From contig NZ_FNKP01000002.1 in the NCBI RefSeq assembly GCF_900099835.1, positions 1,922,001 through 1,986,000 on the forward strand: a stretch of DNA of 64,000 nt. The letters run 5' to 3'. The position numbers and the translations under genes were made by a program. Source of the stretch: Paraburkholderia fungorum. GTDB lineage: Bacteria > Pseudomonadota > Gammaproteobacteria > Burkholderiales > Burkholderiaceae. Every line of letters begins with the position of its first letter. The stretch's first letter is position 1. A model generated the notes under the pieces. That model saw only the letters and a list, made by a program, of their open reading frames with translations, ran no database searches and was not told where the DNA came from. Positions 16,798 through 28,000 of the stretch are shown one piece after another.

Positions 16798-17463
16798 ATG
16801 ACAAACAGGCTTACGCTTGCAGATCAGCTAAGAGAGTCCATCGAAGAAGCCATTGCAACCGGCGATCTTCCGCCCGGTGCGCGGCTCGACGAAGCAGAGT
16901 TGATCGCGCGTTTCGACGTCTCCCGCACGCCTGTGCGGGAAGCGCTTCTGCAACTCGCGGCGGCGGGCATGGTGGAAATGCGGCCGCGGCATGGCGCGGT
17001 GGTCGCCAAGATCAGTCTGCCGAGACTGATCGAAATGTTCGAAGTGATGGCCGAACTGGAGGCGATGTCGAGCCGTCTGGCCGCGCGTCGCATGGACGCG
17101 CAGGAACTCGAAGAGTTGCGCATCGCGCATGTCGAATGTCAGAAAGCGCGCGACGCCGGCAATCCCGACGAATACTTCCATCTGAATGAGCGCTTTCACT
17201 GCCTGATCTATCAGGGCAGTCACAACAGCTTTCTGCACGACCAGGCGAGAGCGCTGCATAAGCTGCTGCGTCCTTACCGGCGTCTGCAATTGCGCGTCAA
17301 AGGACGGGTTTCCGCATCGTTCGACGAACACCAGGCTGTCGTCGATGCACTTGCAGCAGGCGACGGCGACGCGGCAGCCGCCGCGCTGAGAGGACATATT
17401 CTGGTTCAGGGAGAACGTTTCGGCGACCTGATTGCGGCACTCGCACAAGTCGGCGCGCAGTGA
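16798..17463 (+). CDS. GntR-family (FadR subfamily, FCD domain) regulator
   Basis: A 221-residue regulator from ATG 16798, with GGGGAG eight bases upstream. A GTG at 16783 is in frame but coincides with that ribosome site. The N-terminal winged helix is clear (LADQLRESIEEAIATGDLPP, then RFDVSRTPVREALLQLAAAG). The C-terminal helical FCD ligand domain has the expected metal-site residues in pattern: HLNERFHCLIYQGSHN and FDEHQAVVDALAAGDGDAA. FCD proteins respond to small organic acids, often via bound metal. It is divergent from the hydrolase-lipoprotein pair, which it may control. Confidence 0.9.
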   Translation: MTNRLTLADQLRESIEEAIATGDLPPGARLDEAELIARFDVSRTPVREALLQLAAAGMVEMRPRHGAVVAKISLPRLIEMFEVMAELEAMSSRLAARRMDAQELEELRIAHVECQKARDAGNPDEYFHLNERFHCLIYQGSHNSFLHDQARALHKLLRPYRRLQLRVKGRVSASFDEHQAVVDALAAGDGDAAAAALRGHILVQGERFGDLIAALAQVGAQ

Positions 17464-17786
17464 CGGTTGCACCGTCGCATTCACTTCCGGTAAGAACGAA
17501 AGCGCGTGGATTTAACAATCAAAAAAAGGACGTTTGAAACCTTCACGTTCAGAACGCAACGCGCCTGTCGCATAGCCCGACAAAAAAATATCCGCCATCG
17601 CAAAAGATGCGCGCGATTCTCCCGCGCGCTTTCACTTTGCTTTTATTTCGGCCTACACTGAATTCCAGAGTTCTCTCCATTTCACCCGCTGCATATCTTC
17701 GGCAACAGATGCTTTTGTCGTGCTCCGCGAGCCGAAGCAGCCGGGTCGGCTCGTGTCCAAACACCATTTGAACGGGACGACTCATC
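17464..17786. other. intergenic, possible gntR terminator and permease promoter
   Basis: 323 bp without a supported gene. It contains A-rich runs near 17520 and 17582 and the GC-rich hairpin annotated at 17609-17629, followed by a T-rich stretch. The last 60 bp before the permease start must hold its ribosome site (GGGACGA). No riboswitch class is recognisable. Confidence 0.6.
17609..17629 (+). terminator. GC hairpin followed by T-rich stretch after the GntR-type gene
   Basis: GCGCGCG (17609-17615) and CGCGCGC (17623-17629) enclose ATTCTCC. The downstream sequence is rich in T (TTTCACTTTGCTTTTATTT). The spacing of about 145 bp from the gntR stop is long, but the shape fits an intrinsic terminator. 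Confidence 0.45.
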
Positions 17787-19244
17787 ATGGCTGATACGAG
17801 CTACATGGCACGGAAATCCGTCGCCGATATCGTGGGAAGCGCCGACGCGGAGGGACACTCTTTATCGAAAACGCTCGGTGCCACCAGTATCACCGCAATG
17901 GGAATCGGCGCGATTATCGGCGCGGGTATCTTCGTGCTGACCGGCACGGCCGCCGCGCAATTCGCCGGGCCCAGCATCATGCTGTCGTTCGTACTGGGCG
18001 GCATTGCGTGCGCATTCGTCGGCCTGTGCTATTCGGAACTCGCGGCGATGCTGCCGGTATGCGGCAGCAGTTACACCTATACGTATGCGACGTTAGGCGA
18101 GATATTCGCGTGGATCATCGGCTGGGATCTGATTCTCGAATACGCAATGGGCGCGGCGACTGTCGCGGTCGGATGGTCCGGTTATATCGTGAGTCTGTTG
18201 CGTAATATCGGCATAGATATACCGCCGGTGATGGCTGCCGCGCCAGGCACCGTCATCAAACTGGCGGACGGCACGACCACCACCGGCATCGTCAATCTGC
18301 CCGCCATCGTGATCATCGCGATTCTGACCACCTTGCTCGTGCTCGGCACGAAAGAATCCGCGCGACTCAATAACGTGATGGTGGCCGTCAAGCTGGTCGT
18401 GGTAGTGGCCTTCATCGCGCTCGGCGCATTTTTTATCAAGCCGGCAAACTGGCATCCGTTCATTCCGGCCAATACCGGCGAGTTCGGTAACTTCGGCATG
18501 AGCGGAATTCTGCGTGGATCTGCCGTGGTGTTCTTCGCGTTCATCGGTTTCGACGCGGTCTCCACCGCTGCGCAGGAGGCGAAACGACCGCAGCGGGATA
18601 TGCCGATCGGCATCCTGGGATCGCTGGTCATCTGCACGGTGCTGTACATCCTCGTCGCAGGCGTGCTCACCGGACTCGTGCCTTATGCCGAATTGAATGT
18701 CCCCGATCCGATCGCCAAGGGCGTCGACGCAATCGGCCTCAACTGGTTCTCGATTCTGATCAAGATCGGTGCGCTGACCGGATTGACCACGGTGATTCTC
18801 GTGCTGCTCTACGGACAAAGCCGCATCTTCTTCACGATGTCGCAGGATGGCTTGTTGCCGCCGCTTTTCGCGCGGGTTCATCCACGGCTGCAGACGCCTC
18901 ACCGGAGCCAGATCCTGATCGGCACGATTGTCGCGGTTGTGGCAGCGCTCACACCGATTGGCGTGCTCGGGGAAATGGTCAGCATCGGCACGCTGTTCGC
19001 GTTCATTCTCGTGTGCGGCGCGGTGATTTATTTGCGGCGTAGCGACTCGAATGCCATGCGGCCGTTCCGTGTGCCTGGCGTGCCGATCGTGCCAGTGCTC
19101 GGCATTCTGTTCTGTCTGCTGCTGATGGTCGGCTTGCCGCTCGTCACATGGTTGCGGCTTGTCGTGTGGCTCGTGATCGGCATGGTCATTTATATGTCGT
19201 ACGGGAGAAAGCATTCAAGGCTTCGTTTTCCGGAACGCCGTTAA
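17787..19244 (+). CDS. APC-superfamily amino-acid permease (cationic amino-acid transporter type)
   Basis: A 485-residue integral membrane protein with about twelve hydrophobic segments. The first conserved APC element is SITAMGIGAIIGAGIFVLTG (residues about 35-54), containing the GxGAxIGxGIF signature of the substrate backbone site. Later elements include VFFAFIGFDAVSTAAQEAKR and LYGQSRIFFTMSQDGLLPP, which are typical of the YfnA/CAT branch that imports basic or branched amino acids by proton symport. Substrate cannot be fixed from sequence alone. The gene appears monocistronic and converges on the DUF1697 gene. Confidence 0.93.
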   Translation: MADTSYMARKSVADIVGSADAEGHSLSKTLGATSITAMGIGAIIGAGIFVLTGTAAAQFAGPSIMLSFVLGGIACAFVGLCYSELAAMLPVCGSSYTYTYATLGEIFAWIIGWDLILEYAMGAATVAVGWSGYIVSLLRNIGIDIPPVMAAAPGTVIKLADGTTTTGIVNLPAIVIIAILTTLLVLGTKESARLNNVMVAVKLVVVVAFIALGAFFIKPANWHPFIPANTGEFGNFGMSGILRGSAVVFFAFIGFDAVSTAAQEAKRPQRDMPIGILGSLVICTVLYILVAGVLTGLVPYAELNVPDPIAKGVDAIGLNWFSILIKIGALTGLTTVILVLLYGQSRIFFTMSQDGLLPPLFARVHPRLQTPHRSQILIGTIVAVVAALTPIGVLGEMVSIGTLFAFILVCGAVIYLRRSDSNAMRPFRVPGVPIVPVLGILFCLLLMVGLPLVTWLRLVVWLVIGMVIYMSYGRKHSRLRFPERR

Positions 19245-19271
19245 ACGCCGCCTTGAAATCCGCAAGCGACC

Positions 19272-19310
19272 AGACGATGGGTGCCGACGCTCTTTGTGCA
19301 TCCATCGTCT
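19272..19310. terminator. inverted repeat between convergent permease and DUF1697 genes
   Basis: Nine-base arms AGACGATGG (19272-19280) and CCATCGTCT (19302-19310) with a 21-base spacer lie between two convergent stop codons (19244 and 19327). No T-run is adjacent except TT on the plus side. Confidence 0.4.
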
Positions 19311-19326
19311 TCGCGGTAGAAGCGCA

Positions 19327-19842
19327 TTAATCTGAACTTGCCGCCCACTCGACGAGAGTCGCCACCGTGTTCATGTTGCGCGCGGTGCCGTTTTTCGCAG
19401 CCGGGATTTTCAGTTTCGAATGCGCGATCCCATTGCTGTAGTGCACGTAGATCTCACGCTTGCCCAGCGCAAGCTCTTCGCCCTGCAATCCGCTGACATC
19501 GCTTGCCGCATCGGCAGGTGGATTTGCATCGAGAAAGATCGCAACCGTTCGATTCGGCGCAGCGGATTTGAAAGGATTGCCGGCGAGAACCGCCGCCAAC
19601 TCCGCGCCGCTTCGCACGAGAACGCCGACCGGTTTGCCCGCGTAGTTCATCAGGCAGTCTTCAAGCCGTTTCTTCAACGATGCTTCCCCTAGTCGACTAT
19701 CCAGCACCACATTGCCGCTTGCAATGTAGGTTCGCACATTGGAACAGCCAATCGACTCGCACATGGCGCGCAGTTCGGCCATGGGAAGTTTTCCAGTACC
19801 TCCGACATTCACAGCGCGTAAAAAAGCGACGTATCGAGTCAT
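19327..19842 (-). CDS. DUF1697-family protein
   Basis: A 171-residue protein that opens MTRYVAFLRAVNVGGTGKLP, the standard N-terminus of DUF1697 proteins. It continues with YIASGNVVLDSRLGEASLKK and ends with the family's AKNGTARNMNTVATLVEWA. The length matches the family (about 170-185). The molecular function of the family is not established. The protein should be cytoplasmic, with no signal peptide or membrane span. It is a single gene convergent with the permease. Confidence 0.9.
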   Translation of the reverse strand: MTRYVAFLRAVNVGGTGKLPMAELRAMCESIGCSNVRTYIASGNVVLDSRLGEASLKKRLEDCLMNYAGKPVGVLVRSGAELAAVLAGNPFKSAAPNRTVAIFLDANPPADAASDVSGLQGEELALGKREIYVHYSNGIAHSKLKIPAAKNGTARNMNTVATLVEWAASSD

Positions 19843-20592
19843 CGGGTAAAGCCGTCAAGAGTGAAGGGTTGCGGGATCGCTGCGTGCGGAGATCGCGGAA
19901 CAGTAATTGCTCCTGCCCATGACGCCGTTCACGGGGGCGGCTCATCAGATTACTCATCATTCATGGACACATACTCCTCTCTGCTATCGTGGCTGTCGAA
20001 AAAGATCGCAAGCTCAAGTCAATTAGAAAGCTATTCGTCAGGTTCGAGTCCATCTGTCATGACTCGAAGCGTCGCCAATCAGAATGATTAAAGAGCGCTC
20101 TCCCATTGGTCGATATGAACGACAGATCGGTCGACATGTAACGGAGTCTTTCTGACAGCGACAATGTTGCAAAGGTGTAACTCAAGGCTCGACCGAGCCA
20201 GGTACATTGATGCCATAACCCGTTTCATTCTTCAACCACGCGCTGCTACTCAGGTAACCATGAACAACACACGGCGTTTTACAGCGGCCCTCGCGCCAGC
20301 CGTGCGGCAATCTGCGCCTCTTTCTGCGCGCCATGCGCGGGAGCGGCTTTGTTGATCGTTTACGGCTCGTTACGAAGCGCGGCCGTCGTCGCGCGCCACC
20401 ATTCACAAGACGTAATGCCGGGCAAGACGCGACATCGCTGTCACGTCCATGCAGATTACGTTTTCATAACACGCATCCAGGGGTTCGCTCGATGGTGACA
20501 ACGCATAAGAACCATGGCATTTTCCGGCAGTCGCGCGAGCGGACCCTGCCCCAATTACACATTAACGACAGTACAAGTTTCCGGAGAGTTCT
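19843..20592. other. 750-bp intergenic region upstream of the RND efflux operon
   Basis: No supported gene. A 31-codon ORF at 20260-20355 (MNNTRRFTAALAPAV...) has an AGGTAA sequence five bases before its ATG and could be a leader, but nothing else supports it. The promoter of the efflux operon must lie here. No regulator gene of TetR or two-component type accompanies the operon. A GGTTCGAGTCC string at 20041 resembles a tRNA T-loop but has no matching stem. Confidence 0.6.
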
Positions 20593-21855
20593 ATGAGTGA
20601 CACCGTGTCCAAGCAGCCAAAGCGCTCCCGACGCGGGCTCATCGTGGTCGTGGTGATCTTGCTGGTCCTGATCGCCGTGGTCGCGGTTCACCTGTTGACC
20701 CGCAAGAAGCCCACGCGCGACGCCGCGCCTATCGTCGTCACGGTATCGAGCGCGACGCTCGGTTCGATGCCGGTAACGCTGAGCGAACTCGGTACGGTCA
20801 CGCCCACCGCGACGGTCACCGTGCTGCCGCAATTGAGCGGCTACCTCACCGAGGTCGGGTATCACGAAGGCCAGGAAGTGAAGAAAGGCCAGTTCCTCGC
20901 GCAGATCGATCCGCGTCAATATCAGATCAGCAAGCAGCAGGCCGAAGCGACGCTCGCCAAAGATCGCGCGACGCTGGCCCAGGCGCGTGCCGATCTCGAA
21001 CGCTACACGCTGTTGAACGAGCGCAAGTCGATCGCGCAGCAAACTTTCGCGGATCAACAATTCCTCGTGCAGCAGGACGAGGCCGCCGTCAAATCCGATC
21101 TCGCCAGCATCGCCCAATACGATCTCGACCTCGCTTATTGCCGCATCACCGCGCCGGTCGCGGGCAAGGTCGGCTTGCGTCTGGTCGATCCGGGCAATTA
21201 CGTGACGGCTTCGTCGAGCACGGGCATCGTGGTCATCACCACCGTCAAGCCGACCACCGTGCAGTTCACGGTGCCGCAAGACGCGCTCGCCTCGATCGTG
21301 CAACGCCTGAATGGCGGCGCGACGCTGCCGGTCACCGCCTATAGCAGCGACAACGCGCGCGCCATCGCAACCGGCACGCTGTACGCGGTCAGCAACCAGA
21401 TGGCGACCGCCACGGGCACCGTCACGTTGCGGGCCACGTTCGCCAACGACGACGAAGCGCTGTTCCCCAACGAGTTCGTCAACGTGAAGCTGCTGGTCGA
21501 CACGATGCAGAACGCGGTGCTGGTGCCGACCGCCGCCGTGCAAAGCGGCGCGCCCGGCGACTTCGTCTACCTCGTCAACGCGGATCACACGGTCTCGGTG
21601 CACAAGGTCAAACTCGGTCCGAGCGACGGCAAGAACACCGTGATCGTGTCCGGTCTGTCGCAGGGTAATGAAGTCGTGACGGACGGCACCGACCGTCTGA
21701 ACGACGGCGCGAAGATCCAGCCTGCCGCGCCGAAACCCGCCGCAGCCGCGAGCGGCGCTGCCGCCGCAAGCGCCGCTTCGGACGCGGTGTCCGAACCCGC
21801 CTCCGGCGCGGCGGCGGCTTCCGCAGCCTCGTCCGCCGATGCGGCTTCGTCGTAG
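20593..21855 (+). CDS. mdtA: RND efflux periplasmic adaptor subunit (MdtA-like)
   Basis: A 420-residue membrane-fusion protein preceded by a GGAGAG ribosome site. An N-terminal membrane anchor follows a basic stretch (LIVVVVILLVLIAVVAVHLL, residues about 16-35). Then come the barrel-sandwich hybrid (VTVLPQLSGYLTEVGYHEGQ, GQEVKKGQFLAQIDPRQYQ), the alpha-helical hairpin (ATLAKDRATLAQARADLERY), its return half (AYCRITAPVAGKVGLRLVDP) and the beta-barrel. The last 40 or so residues are a low-complexity Ala/Ser tail. It should bridge the two MdtB/C-like pumps and the outer-membrane channel encoded downstream. A 15-bp gap separates it from mdtB. Confidence 0.92.
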   Translation: MSDTVSKQPKRSRRGLIVVVVILLVLIAVVAVHLLTRKKPTRDAAPIVVTVSSATLGSMPVTLSELGTVTPTATVTVLPQLSGYLTEVGYHEGQEVKKGQFLAQIDPRQYQISKQQAEATLAKDRATLAQARADLERYTLLNERKSIAQQTFADQQFLVQQDEAAVKSDLASIAQYDLDLAYCRITAPVAGKVGLRLVDPGNYVTASSSTGIVVITTVKPTTVQFTVPQDALASIVQRLNGGATLPVTAYSSDNARAIATGTLYAVSNQMATATGTVTLRATFANDDEALFPNEFVNVKLLVDTMQNAVLVPTAAVQSGAPGDFVYLVNADHTVSVHKVKLGPSDGKNTVIVSGLSQGNEVVTDGTDRLNDGAKIQPAAPKPAAAASGAAAASAASDAVSEPASGAAAASAASSADAASS

Positions 21856-21870
21856 CAGGCCCGCTCGCCG

Positions 21871-24800
21871 ATGAATATTTCCCGACTGTTCATTCTCCGG
21901 CCGGTAGCGACGCTGCTGCTGATGATCGCCCTCGTGCTGGTGGGCCTCATCGCGATGCGCGTGCTGCCGGTTTCGTCGCTGCCCAACGTCGACTATCCGA
22001 CGATCCAGGTGCAGACTTTCTATCCGGGCGCGAGTCCCGACGTGATGGCGACCACCGTCACCGCGCCGCTCGAAGTGCAACTGGGCGAGATTCCCGGCTT
22101 GCAGCAGATGACGTCGTATAGCTCGGACGGCGCATCGGTCATCACGTTGCAGTTCGACCTGTCGCTGAACCTGGACATTGCCGAACAGAACGTCCAGCAG
22201 GCCATCAACGCGTCGAACAGCTATCTGCCGACCGGCCTGCCCGCGCCGCCGACCTACGCCAAGGTCAATCCGGCGGACCAGCCGATTCTTACGCTCGCAG
22301 TCACATCGAAGTCGATGTCGCTGACGCAACTCGAAGACGTCGCCAACAACCGCCTCGGCACCAAGATTTCCGAAGTGTCGGGCGTGGGCGTGGTGACGAC
22401 GAGCGGCGGCAACGTCCCCGCCATCCGCGTCGAAGCGGACCCGCACAAGCTCGCCGCCTACGGCCTGAATATCGACGATCTGCGCACGCTGCTCAGCTAC
22501 GTGAACGTCAGTCAGCCGAAGGGCAATTTCGACGGCCCCGATCTCGACTACACGATCAACGGCAACGACCAGATCACCGATCCGAAAGACTATCTGAACA
22601 CGGTGATCGCGTATCAGAACGGCGCGCCGGTGTTCATGCGCGATGTTGCTCGCGTGAGCCAGGCGGCCCAGGATGTGGAGCGCGGCGCGTGGTACAACGG
22701 CTCGCCCGCGATCGTGCTGAACGTGCAGCGTCAGCCGGGCGCGAACGTGATCGCGACGGTCAACCAGATCATGAAGCAGTTGCCGCAACTCGAATCGACG
22801 CTGCCGGCCGGCATGAAAGTCACGGTCGTGTCGGACAGCACGGGCGTGATCCGCTCGTCGGTGCGCGACGCGGCGTTCGAACTGATTCTGGCGATCGTGC
22901 TGGTGGTCGCGGTGATCTTCGTGTTCCTGCGCAACGTGCCCGCCACGCTGATTCCGAGCGTGTCGGTGCCGGTCTCGCTGATCGGCACGCTGGCCGTGAT
23001 GTACCAGCTCAACTATTCGATCGACAACCTCTCGCTGATGGCATTGATCATCGCGACCGGCTTCGTGGTCGACGACTCGATCGTGATGATCGAGAACATC
23101 GTCCGCTATCTGGAGGAAGGCAAGACGCCGCTCGAAGCCGCGCTCGAGGGCGCGGGGCAGATCGGCTTCACGATTCTGTCGCTGACCATTTCGCTGATCG
23201 CCGTGCTGATTCCGCTGCTGTTCATGGGCGGCGTGATCGGCCGTCTGTTCAGCGAATTCGCGGTGACGCTGGCGGTCACCATCGTGATCTCCGCCGTGGT
23301 GTCGCTCACGGTCGTGCCGATGCTCTGCGCGCGCATGTTGCGCGCGCAGGCCGAGCGTCATCCGAGCCGTTTCGAGCGGATCAGCGAGGGCCTGTTCGAC
23401 AAGACGCTCAATGCGTATGAACGCGGTTTGCGCTGGGTGCTCGACCACCAGGTGTTGACGCTGATGGTGGCGGTCGGCACCGTCGTGCTGACCGGCGTTC
23501 TCTATGTCGTGATTCCAAAGGGACTGTTCCCGGTGCAGGACGTCGGCGTGATCCAGGGGATCAGCGTGGCCGACAACTCGGTGTCGTACACGGCGATGGT
23601 GAGGCGTCAGACCGCACTCGCCGACGCGATCCTGAAAGACCCGGACGTGGTGTCGCTGACCTCTTACGTGGGGATCGACGGCACCAATTCGACGCTGAAC
23701 AACGGCCGCTTCCTGATCAACCTGCGTGACCGCGACAAACGCTCCGACACCGCGCAGGAAATCGCGCGGCGCCTGCAGGACGAGGTCTCGCACGTGCCCG
23801 GCGTGAAGCTCTTCATGCAGCCCGAGCAGGATCTGACGCTCGACACCACCGTGTCGCCGAACCAGTACAGCTTCGTGTTGCGCGGACCGAGCCAGCAGGC
23901 GTTCCAGACGTACGTGCCGGAACTGCTGAAGCGGATGAAACAGATTCCGTCGCTCTCCGACGTGCAGAGCGACATGAATACCGACGGCCTCAGCGTGAAC
24001 GTCGAAGTCAACCGGCAACTGGCCGCGCGCTTCGGCATCACGCCCGCGACCATCGACAACGCGCTGTACGACGCGCTCGGCCAGCGCATCGTGTCGACCA
24101 TCTTCGAGCAGTCGAACCAGTATCGCGTGATTCTCGTCGCGAAGCCTGAATCGCTGCCGACGGTGCAGTCGATCGGCAACCTGTATCTGCCGAGTCAGAC
24201 CAGCAGCACGGGCCAGGTGCCGCTGTCGGGCATCGCGAAGATCAACATCACGAAGTCGCCGCTGGTGATCAGCCATCTCGCGCAGTTCCCGTCGGTCACG
24301 ATCTCGTTCAACCTCGCGAAGGGCGCGTCGCTGAGCACGGCCGTCAAGGACATTCACGCGGCCGAGCAGGCGGTGAATCTGCCGCCGTCGATCACGTCGT
24401 CGCTGCAAGGCGCGGCGCAGGCGTTCGAAGATTCGCTCTCCAGCGAGGTGTATCTGCTGATCGCGGCGCTGGTGGCCGTATATATCGTGCTCGGCGTGTT
24501 GTACGAGAGCTTCATCCATCCGGTGACGATTCTTTCCACGCTGCCGTCGGCGGGTATCGGCGCACTGCTCGCGCTGATGATCGCCGGCAGTGACCTGGAT
24601 GTGATCGGCATTATCGGCATCGTGCTGCTGATCGGTATCGTCAAGAAGAACGCGATCATGATGGTGGACTTCGCGCTCGACGCCGAACGCAATCACGGCA
24701 AGGCGCCGCGCGAAGCGATCTTCGAGGCTTCGCTGCTGCGTTTCCGGCCGATCCTGATGACCACCCTCGCGGCCATGCTCGGCGCACTGCCGATGCTGCT

Positions 24801-25023
24801 CGGCACCGGCACGGGTTCGGAATTGCGCCGCCCGCTGGGCATCGCGATTATCGGCGGCCTGACGCTGAGCCAGATGCTGACGCTGTTCACCACGCCGGTG
24901 ATCTATCTGTTCTTCGACCGGATGGCGGAACGCGTGAAGCGCTGGCGCAACCGCAACGGCACGGATGACGACACCGGCCACACCCCGGATCTGCCAGGCA
25001 ACGGCGCGGAGGACCCGCGTTGA
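21871..25023 (+). CDS. mdtB: RND multidrug efflux pump subunit (MdtB-like)
   Basis: A 1050-residue HAE-type RND pump. It opens [20 protein letters not shown]. The first porter domain follows, then TM helices 2-6, where [20 protein letters not shown] (residues about 398-417) carries the paired acidic residues of the proton relay in TM4. The second porter half and the final membrane block ([20 protein letters not shown]) complete the duplicated fold. Its length matches E. coli MdtB (1040). In the MdtABC family, MdtB and MdtC form a heterotrimer in which MdtB conducts protons. Exported compounds in E. coli include bile salts and novobiocin; substrates here are unknown. The stop codon overlaps the next gene's TTG start. 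Confidence 0.93.
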   Translation: MNISRLFILRPVATLLLMIALVLVGLIAMRVLPVSSLPNVDYPTIQVQTFYPGASPDVMATTVTAPLEVQLGEIPGLQQMTSYSSDGASVITLQFDLSLNLDIAEQNVQQAINASNSYLPTGLPAPPTYAKVNPADQPILTLAVTSKSMSLTQLEDVANNRLGTKISEVSGVGVVTTSGGNVPAIRVEADPHKLAAYGLNIDDLRTLLSYVNVSQPKGNFDGPDLDYTINGNDQITDPKDYLNTVIAYQNGAPVFMRDVARVSQAAQDVERGAWYNGSPAIVLNVQRQPGANVIATVNQIMKQLPQLESTLPAGMKVTVVSDSTGVIRSSVRDAAFELILAIVLVVAVIFVFLRNVPATLIPSVSVPVSLIGTLAVMYQLNYSIDNLSLMALIIATGFVVDDSIVMIENIVRYLEEGKTPLEAALEGAGQIGFTILSLTISLIAVLIPLLFMGGVIGRLFSEFAVTLAVTIVISAVVSLTVVPMLCARMLRAQAERHPSRFERISEGLFDKTLNAYERGLRWVLDHQVLTLMVAVGTVVLTGVLYVVIPKGLFPVQDVGVIQGISVADNSVSYTAMVRRQTALADAILKDPDVVSLTSYVGIDGTNSTLNNGRFLINLRDRDKRSDTAQEIARRLQDEVSHVPGVKLFMQPEQDLTLDTTVSPNQYSFVLRGPSQQAFQTYVPELLKRMKQIPSLSDVQSDMNTDGLSVNVEVNRQLAARFGITPATIDNALYDALGQRIVSTIFEQSNQYRVILVAKPESLPTVQSIGNLYLPSQTSSTGQVPLSGIAKINITKSPLVISHLAQFPSVTISFNLAKGASLSTAVKDIHAAEQAVNLPPSITSSLQGAAQAFEDSLSSEVYLLIAALVAVYIVLGVLYESFIHPVTILSTLPSAGIGALLALMIAGSDLDVIGIIGIVLLIGIVKKNAIMMVDFALDAERNHGKAPREAIFEASLLRFRPILMTTLAAMLGALPMLLGTGTGSELRRPLGIAIIGGLTLSQMLTLFTTPVIYLFFDRMAERVKRWRNRNGTDDDTGHTPDLPGNGAEDPR

Positions 25024-28000
25024 ACATCTCGGCCCTCTTCATCCGGCGACCGGTCGCGACGGCGCTTCTTGCCATCGCGATCCTGATCTCCGGCGCGCTC
25101 GCGTACTTCCGCTTGCCGGTCGCGCCGCTGCCGAACATCGCGTTTCCGGTGATCGTCGTGCAGGCGAACATGGCGGGCGCGAGCCCGGACATCATGGCGT
25201 CCACGGTGGCGGAGCCGCTCGAGAGGCGGCTCGGCACGATTGCCGACGTCGAGGAACTGACGTCGATCAGCTACGTCGGTTCGTCGATGGTAATCGTCGA
25301 GTTCGGCCTGAACCGCGACATCAACGGCGCCGCGCGCGACGTCGAAGCCGCCATTCAGGCGGCCCGTGCCGACCTGCCCACCACGCTGCGCAGCAATCCG
25401 ACCTACCGGCAGTACAACCCGGCGGACGCACCGATCATGGTGCTGTCGCTCACCTCCGACACACTCACCAAAGCGCAGCTCTACGACTCCGCCGACTCGG
25501 TGATCCAGCAGCAGCTCTCGCAGGTCAAGGGCGTGGGTCAGATCACGCTGGGCGGCGGCGCACTGCCGTCCGTGCGGGTGGAGTTGCAGCCAGGCAAGCT
25601 GAACAGCTACGGCATCGGTCTCGAAGACGTGCGTGCGGCGATCAGCGCGGCCAACGCGAACAGCGCGAAGGGTCACCTCGACGTGGGCGATCAGCGCTAC
25701 GTGGTCAAGTCCAATGACCAGATCACGCACGCCGCGCCCTATCGCGACCTGGTGGTCGCGTACCGGAACGGCGCGCCAGTGCAGTTACGCGATGTCGCCG
25801 ACGTCAAGGACTCGAACGAAAACATCCGCAATGCGGGGCTGTTCAACGGCAAGTCCGCGATTCTGGTGGTCGTGTATCCGATGCCCGGCAGCAATGTCGT
25901 GAGCACCGTCGCGCAGATCCGCAAGGTGCTGCCGGCGATCGAAGCCACGCTGCCGAGCAGCGTCCACGTCGGCGTCGCGATCGACCGCTCGGAATCGGTG
26001 CGCTCGTCCGTCGGCGACACCGAACGCACGCTGTTCATCGCCGTGCTGCTGGTGGTCGGCGTGGTGTTCATCTTCCTGCAGTCGCCACGCGCGACGCTGG
26101 TGCCGGCTGTCGCGCTGCCCTTGTCGATTGTCGGCACGTTCGGGCCGATGTATCTGCTCGGCTATAGCATCGACAACCTCTCGCTGATGGCGCTGACCAT
26201 CGGCACCGGCTTCGTCGTCGACGATGCGGTGGTGGTGCTGGAAAACATCGTGCGTCACATGGAGCTCGGCCTCAGTCCGAAGGAAGCGGCGCTCAAAGGC
26301 AGCGGCGAAGTCGGCTTCACGGTGATCTCGATGAGCCTTTCGCTGATCGCCGTGTTCCTGCCGATCATGCTGATGCCGGGCATCGTCGGGCTGCTGTTCC
26401 ACGAGTTCGCGGTCACGCTGTCCATCGCGATCCTGATCTCGCTGCTGATTTCGCTGACCGTCACACCCGCGATGTGCGCATATGTGCTGAGCCGCAAGAA
26501 CGCGGGGCATTCGAAAGCGCGCTGGGCGCTGTGGGTCGAAAAGCAGTTCGACCGTTTCAAGGACATGTACGCACGCTCGCTCACCGCCGTGCTGGATCAT
26601 GCGTTCCTCGTGATCCTGCTGCTCGGCGCGCTGCTGGTGGGCAACGTGTTCCTGTTCAAGCTGGTGCCCGCCACCTTCTTCCCCGAGCAGGACACGGGCA
26701 TTCTGATCGGCCAGATCATCGCCGACCAGAGCATCTCGTTCCCGGCGATGCAGAAGAAGCTCGCGCAATTGCAGGAGATCGTGCAGAAAGACCCGGCGGT
26801 CGAATCGGTCGCGGGCTTCACCGGTGGACGCGCGCTGAATACCGCGAACGTGTTCATCGAGCTGAAGCCGCTCGCGCAGCGGCACGTCACCGCCACCGAG
26901 GTCGTGAACCGGCTGCGGCCCAAGCTCAACCAGGTGTCGGGCGCGCGGCTGTTCGTGCAGGCGCAGCAGGATCTGCGGATCGGTGGACGGCAGTCGGCCG
27001 CCGAATATCAGTACACGCTGACCAGCGACGACTCCGCCGCGCTCTTCAAGTGGACGCCGCTGCTCGTGGCCGCGCTCGCCAAGGAACACGCGACGGTGCT
27101 CGACGTGAACTCGGACCTGCAGCAGAACGGCTTGCAGACCTACGTCACGATCAATCGCGCGACGGCGGCACGTTACGGCTTCGCGCCGAATCAGGTGGAC
27201 AGCGTGCTGTACGACGCGTTCGGCCAGCGCACGGTGTCGACCATCTACAACCCGCTCAACCAGTATTTCGTGGTGATGGAAGTCGCGCCCGACTACTGGC
27301 AGTATCCGCAGATGCTCAACCAGATTTACATGAGCACCGCGGCGGGTAACGCCACCGGCACGGCGGGCACGCAGATGCCGAGCGGCACGGTGTCGGGCGT
27401 GACGGCGACCACTGAGAGCAGCACCAGCACGTCGTCGGCCACCAACTCGCTGAACTCGGACGCGCAGGCCAACGCGACCACCAACAGCATTTCCAACAGC
27501 AAGGGCAGCAGTTCGACCGGCAGCGCAGACAGTACGTCGGCGGAAACCATGGTGCCGCTGGCAGCGTTGGCCTCGTTCGCGAACAGCCATACGGCCACCC
27601 AGGTGAACCATCAGAGCGGCCTCGTCGCCGCGACGGTTTCGTTCAACCTGCCGGCCGGCGGTTCGCTCAGCAAGGCCGCCGAGGCGATCAACAACACGGC
27701 TCGCGAAATCGGCATGCCGGCGAGCATTCACGGCTCGTTTGCCGGCGCGGCGGCGGCGTTCTCGCAGTCGATGGGGACGATCCCGCTGCTGATTCTCGCC
27801 GCGCTCGGCGTCGTGTATATCGTGCTCGGCGTGCTGTACGAAAGCTCGATCCATCCGCTGACCATTCTCTCGACGCTACCGTCCGCGGGCATCGGCGCGA
27901 CCCTCGCGTTGCTGATCTTCGGCACGCCGTTCTCGGTGATTGCGCTGATCGGCATCATCCTGCTGATCGGCATCGTCAAGAAGAACGGCATCATGATGGT

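Noticed and set aside
20041..20051. GGTTCGAGTCC resembling the T-loop of a tRNA, perhaps a tRNA or attachment-site remnant
   Set aside because: The flanking bases do not form a T-stem and no acceptor, anticodon or D arm is found. No integrase nearby.
20464..24981. A minus-strand open frame of 1505 codons antisense to mdtA-mdtB
   Set aside because: It lies wholly antisense to two clear RND genes, is extremely rich in Arg, His and Asp, has no ribosome site and no domain. It is a by-product of GC-rich codon usage.
25785..27854. A 689-codon minus-strand frame antisense to mdtC
   Set aside because: Same reason: Arg/His-rich shadow of a well-supported pump gene.
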